A stretch of DNA of 64,000 nucleotides from Octadecabacter antarcticus 307. GTDB taxonomy: Bacteria > Pseudomonadota > Alphaproteobacteria > Rhodobacterales > Rhodobacteraceae. Below, piece by piece: positions 1 to 8,750 of this stretch; position 1 is the stretch's first letter; each line of letters opens with the position of its first letter. The stretch lies in NCBI RefSeq assembly GCF_000155675.2, contig NC_020911.1, positions 486,501 to 550,500 on the forward strand. The letters run 5' to 3'. Below the pieces are notes generated by a model. It did not search any database and was not told the DNA's origin. It saw only the letters and a list, made by a program, of their open reading frames with translations. A program made the translations under genes and the position numbers.

Positions 1-566
1 AGGGCCTCGCGCGGGTCATCGGATTTGCAGAGGATATTTTAGTAGGCGAAGTGCTAGATCTGCCCGAGATTGCCAATGAGGTGATCCATAACCTGTGTGA
101 GCACCTCGTGGCACTTCACGCCCGAATCCGGTGGTATGAAGAACGGCTCAAGCTGGTCGCCAAGGAAGATGCGCGGGTCCGTTTATTGCGTACTATTCCA
201 GGCGTTGGTGTTGTGACAGCCTCGGCAATCATCGCCAGCATTGGTGACGGCCATCAGTTCCGCAATGGCCGTGAGTTTGCAGCATGGCTGGGTCTGACGC
301 CTGCAAACAAGTCCAGCGGCGGGAAAGAGAAACTGGGGCGCATTACGAAAATGGGTGATCAATACTTACGATGCTTGCTCGTCGTCGGCATGACATCACT
401 TGTCCGACAGACCAAATCCCACCCGGAGCGCGCCAGCAAATGGCTAACATCGTTGCTGGAACGAAAACCAGCGCGCGTCGCAACTGTCGCGATGGCAAAC
501 AAAACGGCAAGGATTGTCTGGGCGGTCCTGACCCGCAACGAACCATACACACCCCACACAGTTTGA
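1..566 (+). CDS. IS110-family transposase, C-terminal part (cut by window edge)
   Basis: The reading frame is open from the left edge with no start codon in view, so only the C-terminal half is present. It carries the Transposase_20 (IS110/IS116/IS902) signature: RTIPGVGVVTASAIIASIGD, then FAAWLGLTPANKSSGGKEKLGRITKMG and a C-terminal helical region ending near ARIVWAVLTRNE. IS110 enzymes pair an N-terminal RuvC-like DEDD domain, missing here, with this serine-containing domain, and they insert by RNA-guided recombination. A GTG at 51 could be taken as a start but lies inside the domain. The gene ends cleanly with TGA, and the 3' noncoding flank follows. Confidence 0.9.
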   Translation, partial: GLARVIGFAEDILVGEVLDLPEIANEVIHNLCEHLVALHARIRWYEERLKLVAKEDARVRLLRTIPGVGVVTASAIIASIGDGHQFRNGREFAAWLGLTPANKSSGGKEKLGRITKMGDQYLRCLLVVGMTSLVRQTKSHPERASKWLTSLLERKPARVATVAMANKTARIVWAVLTRNEPYTPHTV

Positions 567-918
567 GAGACAAAGGAACAACGAGTTAGCAAGACCTGCG
601 AGATGATGATGCATAAGTCTGCCGCTAAAATCAAGACACCCCGCCGAATGGCTCGGGCATTAAAGCCCGCAAAGCTGATAGGGACTTGGTTTGCGGAATC
701 CATCAGGGCCAGCGGTCAAAACCGCGCAAACAGGCCCCTCTCATTGATTGCTTTACAATCAACTGCCGGGCAGCGGGAACACATGACTGCTTCTGACAAA
801 TGCACAAATCTGATCAAATATGTCTTGCTATGCAGGAGCCATCCACACAAGTCATTCGCAGCGCTACCGAATTTTGGCAGGATGGGTTTTTCCTGCCGTT
901 TGCGGCACTCGCTCTTAT
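567..918 (+). other. Noncoding 3' flank of the IS110 element
   Basis: I see no convincing gene in these 352 bases. In IS1111-type members of the family the region between the transposase stop and the right end encodes the guide (bridge/seek) RNA, so part of this stretch may be that RNA; this is inference. A small stem (cgggc/gcccg) lies near 650-672. A copy of the short palindromic insertion described elsewhere sits at 736-773. The right end of the IS could not be placed, because IS110 elements lack obvious terminal repeats. Confidence 0.4.
736..773 (-). repeat. Palindromic insertion element, copy 1
   Basis: Read on the minus strand it has the family form: CTGCCCGGCA, a stem TTGATTG / CAATCAA around a short loop, and the tail GAGAGGG. 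It lies in the noncoding 3' flank of the IS110 element. The first five bases differ from the CATTG of other copies. Junctions cannot be proven here because the uninterrupted IS110 sequence is not in the window. Confidence 0.75.
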
Positions 919-1851
919 CTATTGCGTCGACGTGATGATGACTTCAACGCGCCGGTTTGCCTCGCGGCCGTCTTCCGTAAGGTTTGTCGCAACAGGGGAA
1001 AGGTAACCCATTCCTTGCGCATCAAGCTGGCGGCGGGGGATGTCATACGTCGTCACCAAGCGTTCCAGAACTGACCCTGCGCGGCGTTTGGACAGCGCGA
1101 TGTTTCCATCGAGCGAACCAACGGAATCCGTATGCCCGACCAGCGCTACCGTGCGGTCAGGGTTCGCGATGAGATAGTCCGCGAGGTCCTGCAACGACAT
1201 GACGGACGCGTCACCAAGTTGTGCCGACCCCGTTTGGAACACCAAGCCCGTCAAGATAAAGCGTCCCTGATCTTCGAGAGACTGCGAAAGATTGCCGTCT
1301 GGTGCCGGTGTCGGTGCCACGCCACAAACGGCAGGTGCATCTGCCGCCGCCACAGGCGCGCTGTCAGCAGCACCAACACGGATGATTTGGATGAACCCCG
1401 CTGATGAGGATCGACTGGCGAGAAGGCTGAGTAATTCGACCGCGCCATCAACGGTCCGCCGCGTGGCGACAAAGCGGTAGTCGCCCAAATCGACATGCAT
1501 CGCGGGTGCGGGCAGGACAGGCGTGGCGAAGCGAAAATCAAAACCACCGCAGGCGTCGGCGGTGCAGGTAAACAGCACCTCGAACCCCGCTTCAGTCAAC
1601 TGGTTGGTCAGCGGTTTCAGCAATTGCAGGGTGGTCAGTCCTAGGGCTGTGACGCGCCACGCCTGGCTGCGCACTTCGCCGGTTCCCGTCAAGACGGGCA
1701 GGCCTGCGGGGGTCCACGCAGCGGTGGGCATGGCATAACTGTCCAGCCCCACGACCTCCTCAACCACAAGCGTTGCGTTGGCGGGCATGTCGAGGGTGAA
1801 AGCCACCGCCTGTAGTGGCGCAAGAAGCAGGAGGGCGAGGATGCGGATCAT
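919..1851 (-). CDS. OmpA-family outer-membrane/peptidoglycan-binding protein
   Basis: This is a 310-residue protein with an N-terminal signal peptide (MIRILALLLLAPLQAVA). The central region is unrecognised. The C-terminal OmpA-like domain, residues about 200-310, contains VALVGHTDSVGSLDGNIALS, SKRRAGSVLERL and the peptidoglycan-contacting end GREANRRVEVI. It is probably periplasmic or attached to the outer membrane, and binds diaminopimelate in peptidoglycan. Its start overlaps the stop of the upstream AhpD-like gene by 4 bp, so it is the last gene of a four-gene minus-strand operon (cinA-like, GNAT, AhpD-like, ompA-like). Confidence 0.85.
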   Translation of the reverse strand: MIRILALLLLAPLQAVAFTLDMPANATLVVEEVVGLDSYAMPTAAWTPAGLPVLTGTGEVRSQAWRVTALGLTTLQLLKPLTNQLTEAGFEVLFTCTADACGGFDFRFATPVLPAPAMHVDLGDYRFVATRRTVDGAVELLSLLASRSSSAGFIQIIRVGAADSAPVAAADAPAVCGVAPTPAPDGNLSQSLEDQGRFILTGLVFQTGSAQLGDASVMSLQDLADYLIANPDRTVALVGHTDSVGSLDGNIALSKRRAGSVLERLVTTYDIPRRQLDAQGMGYLSPVATNLTEDGREANRRVEVIITSTQ

Positions 1852-2417
1852 CGGTTTTGGGAATGATAGTCGTCATTGGGGCGCATATCCGTGGCGCTGG
1901 CCATGCGGTTGGTCATGTTGAAGAAGCCTGTCACGGATGCGATGTCCCAGATGTCGCGATCATTAAAGCCAGCGTCGCGCAGCGTTTGGCGATCAGCCTC
2001 TGTGGTGTCGCTGCTGGCTTTGGTAATCTTTTCGGCAAAGGCAAGCATGGCCGTTTGGCGCACGTCAAGGTCCGCCGCGTGCCAGTTCATCACCAGCATT
2101 TCGCCAAGTTTTGGATCACCCGACAGCGCACGCACGGCCTGACCGTGTGCTGTGAGGCAGTAAAAACACTTGTTAATAGACGACACGACAACCGCGATCA
2201 TTTCGCGTTCGAGTTTGGACAGACCGGAATCGGCCAGCATCAGATCGTTGTACATCGCTGAAAAGGCGTCAAATTTTGCGGTGTCGAACGCATAAGCCGC
2301 CAGCACATTGGGCACGAACCCCAGCTTGTCGGCGCAAACACCAAAGTATTTGGCGATGTGATCGGGCAGTGGATCGACAGGCGGCAGGTTCAGGGCGGTG
2401 GGCAGGGGTTTGGTCAT
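1848..2417 (-). CDS. AhpD/carboxymuconolactone decarboxylase-like peroxidase-related protein
   Basis: The 189-residue protein has the AhpD-fold core with the redox motif CFYCLTAHG at residues about 87-95, i.e. CxxC followed by a histidine, and the flanking helices typical of the uncharacterised peroxidase-related family. These proteins are cytosolic and are thought to reduce peroxides with thiol cofactors; the substrate is unknown. The ATG follows directly on the stop of the upstream acetyltransferase gene, and its own stop overlaps the OmpA-like gene, implying translational coupling. Confidence 0.85.
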   Translation of the reverse strand: MTKPLPTALNLPPVDPLPDHIAKYFGVCADKLGFVPNVLAAYAFDTAKFDAFSAMYNDLMLADSGLSKLEREMIAVVVSSINKCFYCLTAHGQAVRALSGDPKLGEMLVMNWHAADLDVRQTAMLAFAEKITKASSDTTEADRQTLRDAGFNDRDIWDIASVTGFFNMTNRMASATDMRPNDDYHSQNR

Positions 2418-3131
2418 CTAAGCCTCCGGATGGATACGGTAATGATATCCTCCCACCGGGGTCATCCCGAGGGAAGTGTAGAGCGCATTGGCCGCGACGT
2501 TGGCCTTGGTCACTAGAAGGGCGATCGTGTGGGCGTTGTGATCTTGGGCCCAAAACGCCAGCGCCCGTATCATGTGGCGGCCAAGACCCTGACGACGAAA
2601 CGCAAGGGCAGTTTCTATCGCGTGGATCATGACGGTGCCATCGTGAATAGCAGCAAAGGCGGTGCCAGCGGGTGTGTCGTGAACGCGGCCAAGCACGGTT
2701 GTTTTCGGACCTGTGGCGCGGGCCATAATCGCGAGGCGGGCGTCATCAACGCCACCCGCATCCCAGATTTCCGCCTGCGTCGCCAAGGGCGGCCAGACTT
2801 GAAAACAGGTTACGGCTGGTGGACGCTGCGTCACTATTTTCGCAGTTGGCGCTGAGTAATACGTGACAGGGTCTTTGACAGTGTAGCCTGCGGCGGTGAG
2901 GGCGCTGTCCAGCGCATCCTCGCCGTGGCGCACCATGAACAAGGGTTTCTGGCGAAGGGCGCGCATTGCGGCTTCGGCGGTTGTGATTTGCGCATCGGGC
3001 ATCAGTTGCGACGACGCGGACACACGACTGCCACCACCCGCACCGTTCCGGATCGTCCAGCCGTCTTGGTCCGCAATAGATTTGGCGGGCCAAGTGGCGT
3101 CGATCAGCGCGGTGAGGGCTTGGGGCGTCAT
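2418..3131 (-). CDS. GNAT-family N-acetyltransferase
   Basis: This 237-residue protein has a C-terminal GNAT domain. The acetyl-CoA motif is ALAFRRQGLGRHMIRAL (residues about 165-181, RxxGLG form), followed by NVAANALYTSLGMTPVGGYHYR, the usual motif B. The N-terminal half resembles the paired, degenerate GNAT lobe found in two-lobe members. The acceptor substrate cannot be told. The start overlaps the stop of the cinA-like gene by 4 bp (ATGA). Confidence 0.85.
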   Translation of the reverse strand: MTPQALTALIDATWPAKSIADQDGWTIRNGAGGGSRVSASSQLMPDAQITTAEAAMRALRQKPLFMVRHGEDALDSALTAAGYTVKDPVTYYSAPTAKIVTQRPPAVTCFQVWPPLATQAEIWDAGGVDDARLAIMARATGPKTTVLGRVHDTPAGTAFAAIHDGTVMIHAIETALAFRRQGLGRHMIRALAFWAQDHNAHTIALLVTKANVAANALYTSLGMTPVGGYHYRIHPEA

Positions 3132-3850
3132 ACGGGAAACGCCGCCTTTAACCGGACCATTGCCGCGTCGATGCGGGCGCTATCTTGCCCACGGATCACG
3201 ATGTTCGCGCCATACTTGCCGTCTTTCTGGAACGGATAAGATCCGATAGACAGGTCCGCGAAATCATCGGCCAATGCGCCAAGCGGTCCGGCAATATCGC
3301 CTTCGCCAAGATCAATGCGCAGGGTTTGCGACAGCAACGGTGCGCCACCTGTAAGGGTCGGCAGGACGCTGGTAAACATGGCTTGAAATACAGATGGGAC
3401 GCCAGCCATGACATGCACGTTTTGTACGGTAAATCCCGGCGCGACGCTGACCGGATTGTCGATCAAGGTGGCACTGTCAGGAATGCGGGCCATGCGCAGA
3501 CGGGCGTCGTTCAACTCCTGCCCGTTACGATCATAATGGGCTTGCAACAGCGCGCGGGCGTCATCACGTACATCGATATGGTCACTGAACGCGGCAGCGA
3601 TGCAATCGGCAGTGATGTCGTCATGGGTCGGGCCAATACCGCCAGACGTAAAGACGCTATCATAAGCCGCCGAAAGCGCCTGCACCGCGGAGACAATTGC
3701 GGCGGCGTCATCGCTGACAACACGGACTTCGCGCAAGTCGATCCCATGTTCGGTCAACTGCCCGGCAAGGTGATACATATTTGCGTCGCGCGTGCGACCT
3801 GACAGGATTTCGTCCCCGATAACGAGCATGGCGGCGGTTGGATTTTGCAT
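3128..3850 (-). CDS. CinA-like molybdopterin-binding domain protein
   Basis: The 240-residue protein has the MoCF-biosynthesis (MoaB/Mog) fold of the CinA N-terminal domain. Seen motifs are AMLVIGDEILSGRTRDAN at the N-terminus and VFTSGGIGPTHDDITADCIA at residues about 66-85. It lacks the C-terminal nicotinamide-nucleotide amidohydrolase domain of full CinA, as is common in alphaproteobacteria, where that domain is a separate gene. The true function may be NMN or ADP-ribose metabolism rather than competence. First gene of a four-gene minus-strand operon; divergent from sfsA, with only 39 bp between them to hold both promoters. Confidence 0.85.
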   Translation of the reverse strand: MQNPTAAMLVIGDEILSGRTRDANMYHLAGQLTEHGIDLREVRVVSDDAAAIVSAVQALSAAYDSVFTSGGIGPTHDDITADCIAAAFSDHIDVRDDARALLQAHYDRNGQELNDARLRMARIPDSATLIDNPVSVAPGFTVQNVHVMAGVPSVFQAMFTSVLPTLTGGAPLLSQTLRIDLGEGDIAGPLGALADDFADLSIGSYPFQKDGKYGANIVIRGQDSARIDAAMVRLKAAFPV

Positions 3851-3889
3851 ATTCTTCTCCTGCGGTTTGGAATGGTATAGGTCGCACCT

Positions 3890-4588
3890 ATGCGCTTTGC
3901 CACACCCCTTGTTCCTGCCCGCCTGATCCGCCGTTATATGCGGTTCCTATGTGATGTTGAATTAGAGAGTGGCACAGTCGTGAAGGCCCATTGCCCTAAC
4001 CCTGGTTCAATGATGGGGCTGAAAGACGACCGTTTGCGGGTGTGGATCGAAGGAAATAACGACCCGAAGAAAAAGCTCGACTGGGGCTGGCGGCTGGTCG
4101 AACTGGAAAACACTTTTGTGGGCATTGATACGGGCGCTGCGAACAAAATTGTCGCCGATGCGTTGGCGGACGGAATAAACGGGCTGGGGGGCTATGACCG
4201 CGTCCGCCCCGAGGTCAAATACCGTGAGAAAAGCCGTGTGGATTTCCTGCTGACAGGCGATGGGCGGCGCGATTGCTACCTAGAGGTCAAATCAGTAACC
4301 CTGTCGCGCCAGTTGGGTCTGGCAGAATTTCCCGACAGCGTCACAGCGCGCGGTGCAAAGCATCTCGGCGATCTGACGGCGATGGTGCAACAGGGCCACC
4401 GCGCGGTGCTGTTGTTCTTGGTGCAACGCACCGATTGCACTCGCGTGACATTGGCAACTGATCTTGACCCGACGTATGCCGCAGCGTTCAAGACCGCGCA
4501 GATGGCAGGCGTTGAAATTATGTGTTTCAGCTGCGCGATTTCCCCCGAGGGGATCACCATGACTTCGCGTTTGCCGTTTGATCCGTAA
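3890..4588 (+). CDS. sfsA: DNA/RNA nuclease SfsA
   Basis: The 232-residue protein matches SfsA end to end. It has an OB-fold N-terminus (AHCPNPGSMMGL), the central VRPEVKYREKSRVDFLL, and the PD-(D/E)xK-like nuclease core YLEVKSVTL (residues about 126-134). C-terminal motifs are FPDSVTARGAKHL and ILFLVQR-like VLLFLVQRTD. Long described as a sugar-fermentation stimulator, the family is now regarded as a nucleic-acid nuclease. It lies upstream of map on the same strand with a 78-bp gap, a pairing often seen in this group. Confidence 0.93.
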   Translation: MRFATPLVPARLIRRYMRFLCDVELESGTVVKAHCPNPGSMMGLKDDRLRVWIEGNNDPKKKLDWGWRLVELENTFVGIDTGAANKIVADALADGINGLGGYDRVRPEVKYREKSRVDFLLTGDGRRDCYLEVKSVTLSRQLGLAEFPDSVTARGAKHLGDLTAMVQQGHRAVLLFLVQRTDCTRVTLATDLDPTYAAAFKTAQMAGVEIMCFSCAISPEGITMTSRLPFDP

Positions 4589-4666
4589 GGCTCAGTTTTT
4601 GGTGAAAAAGACACAAGGGGTTTAGAAACTGCAAAGTTTATCCTATTTGGAACACAAGCAAGAAGG

Positions 4667-5485
4667 ATGCACGTTTTGGACACATCAAAGACACGGCTGA
4701 CGAAGGATGGCATTCGTCTGTACGAGATCAGCGAATTTGGCGGTATGCGCAAAGCAGGCCGTTTGGCGGCTGAGATTTTGGACCGTATCGCAGAGCATGT
4801 GAGTGTTGGTCAGACCACCGCTGAGCTTGATCGGTTAATCACGCAGTGGGTCGATGAGGCGGGCGCGGTGTCGGCCACGATTGGTTACAAAGGTTATCAG
4901 CACGCCAGTTGCATCAGCGTGAATCACGTGGTTTGCCACGGCATCCCGAGCGAAAAGACACTGAAACCTGGCGATATCATCAACATCGATGTGACGGTGA
5001 TTGTGGACGGCTGGTTTGGCGACACAAGCCGCATGTATGTCGCTGGGGGGGCGCCGAACCGCAAGGCTGAGCGTCTGATCCAAGTGACACACGATGCGCT
5101 GATGCTTTCAATTGACGTCGCAAAGCCGGGCAATACGTTTGGCGACATTGGCCACGCGATCCAAAGCTTCGTCGAGGCTGAGCGCATGTCGGTTGTGCGT
5201 GATTTTTGTGGCCACGGGCTGGGGTTGGTGTTTCACGCGCCGCCCAATGTGCTGCACTATGGGCGTGCTGGCACGGGGCCTGTGCTTGAAGAAGGCATGA
5301 TTTTTACGATTGAACCGATGGTGAATTTGGGTCGCCCTGAGACCAAAATCCTAAAGGATGATTGGACAGCGGTAACGCGCGACAAGTCCCTGTCGGCGCA
5401 GTTTGAACATTCCATCGGGATCACCGCAGACGGCGCTGAGATTTTCACGCTGTCACCCGCAGGAAAATTTCACCCGACATACTAA
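4667..5485 (+). CDS. map: Type I methionine aminopeptidase
   Basis: The enzyme removes the initiator methionine from new proteins in the cytosol, using two metal ions. The 272-residue length fits. The five metal ligands are visible: two aspartates in NIDVTVIVDGWFGDTSRMY, a histidine in CGHGLGLVFHAPPN, a glutamate in GMIFTIEPMV and a glutamate in QFEHSIGIT. The substrate-binding HASCISVNHVVCHG lies at residues about 76-90. The start ATG at 4667 is preceded by AAGAAGGA. It converges with the HAD hydrolase gene, whose stop overlaps by 4 bp. Confidence 0.95.
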   Translation: MHVLDTSKTRLTKDGIRLYEISEFGGMRKAGRLAAEILDRIAEHVSVGQTTAELDRLITQWVDEAGAVSATIGYKGYQHASCISVNHVVCHGIPSEKTLKPGDIINIDVTVIVDGWFGDTSRMYVAGGAPNRKAERLIQVTHDALMLSIDVAKPGNTFGDIGHAIQSFVEAERMSVVRDFCGHGLGLVFHAPPNVLHYGRAGTGPVLEEGMIFTIEPMVNLGRPETKILKDDWTAVTRDKSLSAQFEHSIGITADGAEIFTLSPAGKFHPTY

Positions 5486-6135
5486 CCCAAGATCAGGCGG
5501 CGAACCTCGGCCATAGAGTTTGTAACCGTTGCGCCAATGCCAGCAAGCTGCGCGTCTTGGCCTTCGGTTGCAAAACCAATGGTGTGTACACCCGCATTTA
5601 TCCCCGCTTGGCAACCCGGAACGCTGTCGTCGATCATGAAGCTGCGGCTTGGTCGCGCACCTGTCTGGGCAATGGCATGCAAGATCATCGCAGGGTCTGG
5701 TTTGGCGGCAAATGTTTCACGGTTCATGATCCGGCCGGATAGGCGATCCCACAGACCGCATGGCCCGAGCGACAGGCTCATGCGTTTCATTGTGCCATTG
5801 GATGCCACATAAATTGGCACGCCCGCGTTCTCAAGCGCTGTAATCAGGTCCAGCACACCGTCAAATACGTCAACACCTTGCGCAATGCGCGCATGGATTT
5901 CTGTGTTCATCGACGCGACCCAATCAGCTGGCAATTTCGCACCTCTGCGGGTCGCTTCGTCGCGCATGATCGGGGTGGTGCCGCCGGTAAATTCAGTGGC
6001 CAGTTCATGGGCGGTCACGGGCAGGCCGTGCGCGGTAATGCTGGCAGCGAAAACATCAAACATCGGGCCTTCGGTGTCGACCAGAACGCCGTCGCAGTCA
6101 AAGACAACCAGATCAGGGATCGCGCGTTTATTCAT
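5482..6135 (-). CDS. HAD-superfamily hydrolase (phosphoglycolate phosphatase-like)
   Basis: The 217-residue protein has HAD motif I FDCDGVLVDTEG near the N-terminus, motif II VASNGT around residue 115 and motif IV FMIDDSVPGCQAGINAG near residue 170. The cap insertion and overall length match the beta-phosphoglucomutase/GPH-like subfamily (HAD-IA). The substrate is a small phosphorylated metabolite but cannot be named. A longer frame reaches 6255; the ATG at 6135 is preferred because it gives the normal N-terminus and the 4-bp overlap with rsmD. Confidence 0.85.
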   Translation of the reverse strand: MNKRAIPDLVVFDCDGVLVDTEGPMFDVFAASITAHGLPVTAHELATEFTGGTTPIMRDEATRRGAKLPADWVASMNTEIHARIAQGVDVFDGVLDLITALENAGVPIYVASNGTMKRMSLSLGPCGLWDRLSGRIMNRETFAAKPDPAMILHAIAQTGARPSRSFMIDDSVPGCQAGINAGVHTIGFATEGQDAQLAGIGATVTNSMAEVRRLILG

Positions 6136-6677
6136 GGGGTACACAATATGGTGATGTGGGTATCCCCGTAACGGCGCAAATCGATCTGGGCGAAGCCCGC
6201 CATAGGTTGGGGCGCGCTGTCTTCCATCACGATCAGCGCGCCCGCAGCCAGCCATCCAAGCGCTTGTGCTGCAAGAACGGCGGGTCCACCAAGGTGTTTT
6301 CCATAAGGCGGATCGACAAAGACAAGCTGACAGGGCGCAGAAGTCGCGGGCAGTTTATGCGCCGCGCAGATCAGGACAGTTGCATCCAGCGTGCGCCGCG
6401 TTTTGGTCAGGTTTTCGCGGATCAGACCTTGAGCAATGCGGCCGTTATCCACGAAGGTTGCGTGGACTGCGCCGCGCGACAAGGCCTCAATCCCCAGCGC
6501 ACCCGTGCCCGCGAACAGGTCCAAGACCCGCGCGCCGTGGGGCAAACCGTGACCCATCAGAACGTTGAACAGGCTTTCGCGCACACGGTCAGGTGTCGGG
6601 CGCAGATGCGCAGCGGCATCCCCTGTGCCGACATCAGCCAGTGTCAATCCGCGATGCTGGCCGCCAATGATCCTCAT
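6132..6677 (-). CDS. rsmD: 16S rRNA (guanine966-N2)-methyltransferase
   Basis: The 181-residue protein begins MRIIGGQHRGLTLA, the typical RsmD N-terminus. It has the SAM-binding VLDLFAGTGALGIEALSRGA and the catalytic N6/N2-amino methyltransferase motif FVDPPYG (DPPY). It methylates G966 of 16S rRNA during 30S assembly. It overlaps the upstream reductase gene and the downstream HAD gene by 4 bp each, so the three form a tightly coupled operon. Confidence 0.93.
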   Translation of the reverse strand: MRIIGGQHRGLTLADVGTGDAAAHLRPTPDRVRESLFNVLMGHGLPHGARVLDLFAGTGALGIEALSRGAVHATFVDNGRIAQGLIRENLTKTRRTLDATVLICAAHKLPATSAPCQLVFVDPPYGKHLGGPAVLAAQALGWLAAGALIVMEDSAPQPMAGFAQIDLRRYGDTHITILCTP

Positions 6678-7882
6678 GGTTTCAGCAGTGCTTTCATGTC
6701 GGTGTCAGGGTCGGCAATGACACTTTGCGCTGGTGACTTTCCGGCCTCGATCAAGCGCTTTCCAATCATATAGCTGCGCGGATCGTTCATCGCGTCCACC
6801 GCAATCAGCGTGTCGTTGCGGTAGTACCAATGGGACCGCGCATCGCCATTTTCGCGTGTGACAATCTGTGTGTAGCCGATGTTAAGGCCCGCGATTTGCA
6901 GTTTGACGTCAAATTGATCAGACCAGAACCACGGCTTGGGCACATAGGCCTGATCCGCGCCAAGCATGTTGCGCGCAATGATTTCAGCCTGATCAATCGC
7001 GTTGCCCACACTTTCGAGACGGATCTGTTTCCCGTGCCAATCCAGCGTCGCGCAGTCGCCGGCGGCCCAAATATGCGGATCGGATGTGCGACCATGGGAA
7101 TCCGTGACGATGCCGTTGTCACAGACCACGCCCGCGTTTTCGGCCAGCACTGTGGCGGGGTAAATGCCAACGCCAACAATGGCAAAATCTACATCGATCT
7201 GGCTGCCATCGGATAGAATCGCGCCAGTGACATGCCCCCCCCCGACAAGGCGATCCAGCCCGATGCTTTCGCGAACATCGACGTTGTGACTGCCGTGCAG
7301 TATGCGAAAAAAATCTGACGTTTCGGGCGCTGCGACGCGTTGCAAAATACGGTCTGCCATTTCGACAAGGGTCACATGCAGCCCCATCTTTGCGGCGACG
7401 GCTGCGGCCTCAAGCCCGATGTAGCCCCCCCCGATCACCAGCAACCGACGACCTGCGATAAATTCCAGCTTTAACGCATCGGCGTCGGCCAGATCGCGGA
7501 CGGTAAAAACGCCGTCCAACGCGCCGCCAATCGCGGCAGGCAAGGTGTGTGGATGTGATCCGGTGGTGAAGGCGAGGTGGTCATAGGTCAGCACCTCGTC
7601 CCCCTCAAGCGTTACTGTCCGCGCATCAGCATCGACAGATACCGCGCGGGTGCCAGTGCGCAGGGCAATATCATTGCCTTCATACCAATCGCGGGGGCGC
7701 AGAAACAGCCGCTCACGCTCCATCTCACCGAGCAAATAGGCCTTGGATAGCGCGGGGCGTTGGTAGGGCGGGCCGTCTTCGGCGCCCAGTAGTGTGATGT
7801 CGCCCTCGAACCCTTCGGTGCGCAGTTTTCCGACCAAGGATGCACCCGCTTGGCCTGCGCCGATCACAACAATATGGCTCAT
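6674..7882 (-). CDS. FAD-dependent ferredoxin/rubredoxin reductase-type oxidoreductase
   Basis: The 402-residue protein has an N-terminal FAD Rossmann motif (IVVIGAGQAGASLVGKLR), a second NAD(P)H-binding GGGYIGLEAAAVAAKMGLHVT (residues about 150-170), the FAD-site WAAGDCAT and a C-terminal reductase domain (WFWSDQFDVKLQIAG). This matches ferredoxin-NAD(P) reductases that feed cytochrome P450 or Rieske oxygenases. No oxygenase or ferredoxin partner lies nearby, so the electron acceptor is unknown. First gene of the operon with rsmD and the HAD gene. Confidence 0.88.
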   Translation of the reverse strand: MSHIVVIGAGQAGASLVGKLRTEGFEGDITLLGAEDGPPYQRPALSKAYLLGEMERERLFLRPRDWYEGNDIALRTGTRAVSVDADARTVTLEGDEVLTYDHLAFTTGSHPHTLPAAIGGALDGVFTVRDLADADALKLEFIAGRRLLVIGGGYIGLEAAAVAAKMGLHVTLVEMADRILQRVAAPETSDFFRILHGSHNVDVRESIGLDRLVGGGHVTGAILSDGSQIDVDFAIVGVGIYPATVLAENAGVVCDNGIVTDSHGRTSDPHIWAAGDCATLDWHGKQIRLESVGNAIDQAEIIARNMLGADQAYVPKPWFWSDQFDVKLQIAGLNIGYTQIVTRENGDARSHWYYRNDTLIAVDAMNDPRSYMIGKRLIEAGKSPAQSVIADPDTDMKALLKP

Positions 7883-7965
7883 TAGGGTGTTCCCGTCTGG
7901 TTGCTGACAAAATGGACCCTATATTGGGATCAGCGATTAACGCAATTACCAAACAAGGGTGAAAT

Positions 7966-8454
7966 ATGACAATTTCAGTAGGCGACAAAGTTCCGGATGC
8001 AATGCTGGTAAGATTGGGTGCCGATGGGCCAGAGGGCGTGTCCGTGTCCACATTGACCGAAGGCCGCACCGTGGTGATTTTTGCCGTGCCGGGTGCCTAT
8101 ACGGGGACATGCACGACGGCGCACGTCCCGAGTTACATCCGCACCAAGGACACGTTCAAGGAACGTGGCGTCGAAGAAATCATCTGCGTGGCTGTCAACG
8201 ACCCGTTCGTGATGGGTGCCTGGGGCGAAATGACTGGCGCGACCGAGGCTGGCATCACCATGGCGGGCGATCCAGAATCGACGTTCACCAAAGCAATGGG
8301 CATGGAATTTTCTGCGCCACCTGCCGGCTTAATTGATCGGTCTAAACGCTACGCGATGCTGGTGGTCGACGGTGAAATCAAAGTGTTGAACGAAGAAGAA
8401 AACCCCGGCTTGTGCGAAGTGTCAGCCGGTGAAGGCCTGCTGGAAGACATGTAA
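7966..8454 (+). CDS. Peroxiredoxin (Prx5/AhpC-TSA redoxin family)
   Basis: This 162-residue thioredoxin-fold protein carries the peroxidatic motif PGAYTGTCTTAHVPSY with Cys at residue about 49, preceded by VVIFAVPGAYT. A second cysteine occurs in PGLCEVS near the C-terminus and may be the resolving residue. Length and motifs match bacterial/mitochondrial Prx5-type enzymes, which reduce H2O2 and alkyl peroxides with thioredoxin or glutathione. Divergent from the FAD reductase gene with an 83-bp gap. Followed by a strong hairpin. Confidence 0.9.
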   Translation: MTISVGDKVPDAMLVRLGADGPEGVSVSTLTEGRTVVIFAVPGAYTGTCTTAHVPSYIRTKDTFKERGVEEIICVAVNDPFVMGAWGEMTGATEAGITMAGDPESTFTKAMGMEFSAPPAGLIDRSKRYAMLVVDGEIKVLNEEENPGLCEVSAGEGLLEDM

Positions 8455-8460
8455 TTAAGT

Positions 8461-8486
8461 GCGCTGGCGGCTTACCCCGCCAGCGC
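8461..8486. terminator. Bidirectional hairpin between peroxiredoxin and phhB
   Basis: A perfect 10-bp GC-rich stem, GCGCTGGCGG with CCGCCAGCGC, around a 6-base loop lies between the two convergent genes and overlaps the last codons of phhB. No good U-tract follows on either strand, so it may act as a weak or factor-assisted terminator. Confidence 0.6.
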
Positions 8487-8750
8487 GTCCATTCTTTTGG
8501 CGAGTTTCAGGTCAAGATCTGACAGCCCGCCAGTATCATGTGTCGTCAACGTGACGTTCACAGTTTTGTAAACGTTGGACCATTCCGGATGGTGGTTCAA
8601 CTTTTCGGCGACGATAGCGGCGGACGTCATCCAACCGAACGCTTCAATGAAATTCTTGAACGTAAAAGTTTTTTGCGCGGTCGTTTCACCAACGTCCCAG
8701 CCCGCAGCGATCATGGCGTCGCGGCCAGCTTGATCTAGTTCAATGCTCAT
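8472..8750 (-). CDS. phhB: 4a-hydroxytetrahydrobiopterin dehydratase (PCD/DCoH)
   Basis: The 92-residue protein has the pterin carbinolamine dehydratase fold with [34 protein letters not shown] and [13 protein letters not shown]. The key histidines HH and the HPEW and T-H-D residues of the active site are present. It regenerates oxidised pterin cofactor for aromatic amino acid hydroxylases; no hydroxylase gene is in the window. The ATG overlaps the stop of the upstream FemAB-like gene by 4 bp. Confidence 0.93.
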   Translation of the reverse strand: MSIELDQAGRDAMIAAGWDVGETTAQKTFTFKNFIEAFGWMTSAAIVAEKLNHHPEWSNVYKTVNVTLTTHDTGGLSDLDLKLAKRMDALAG

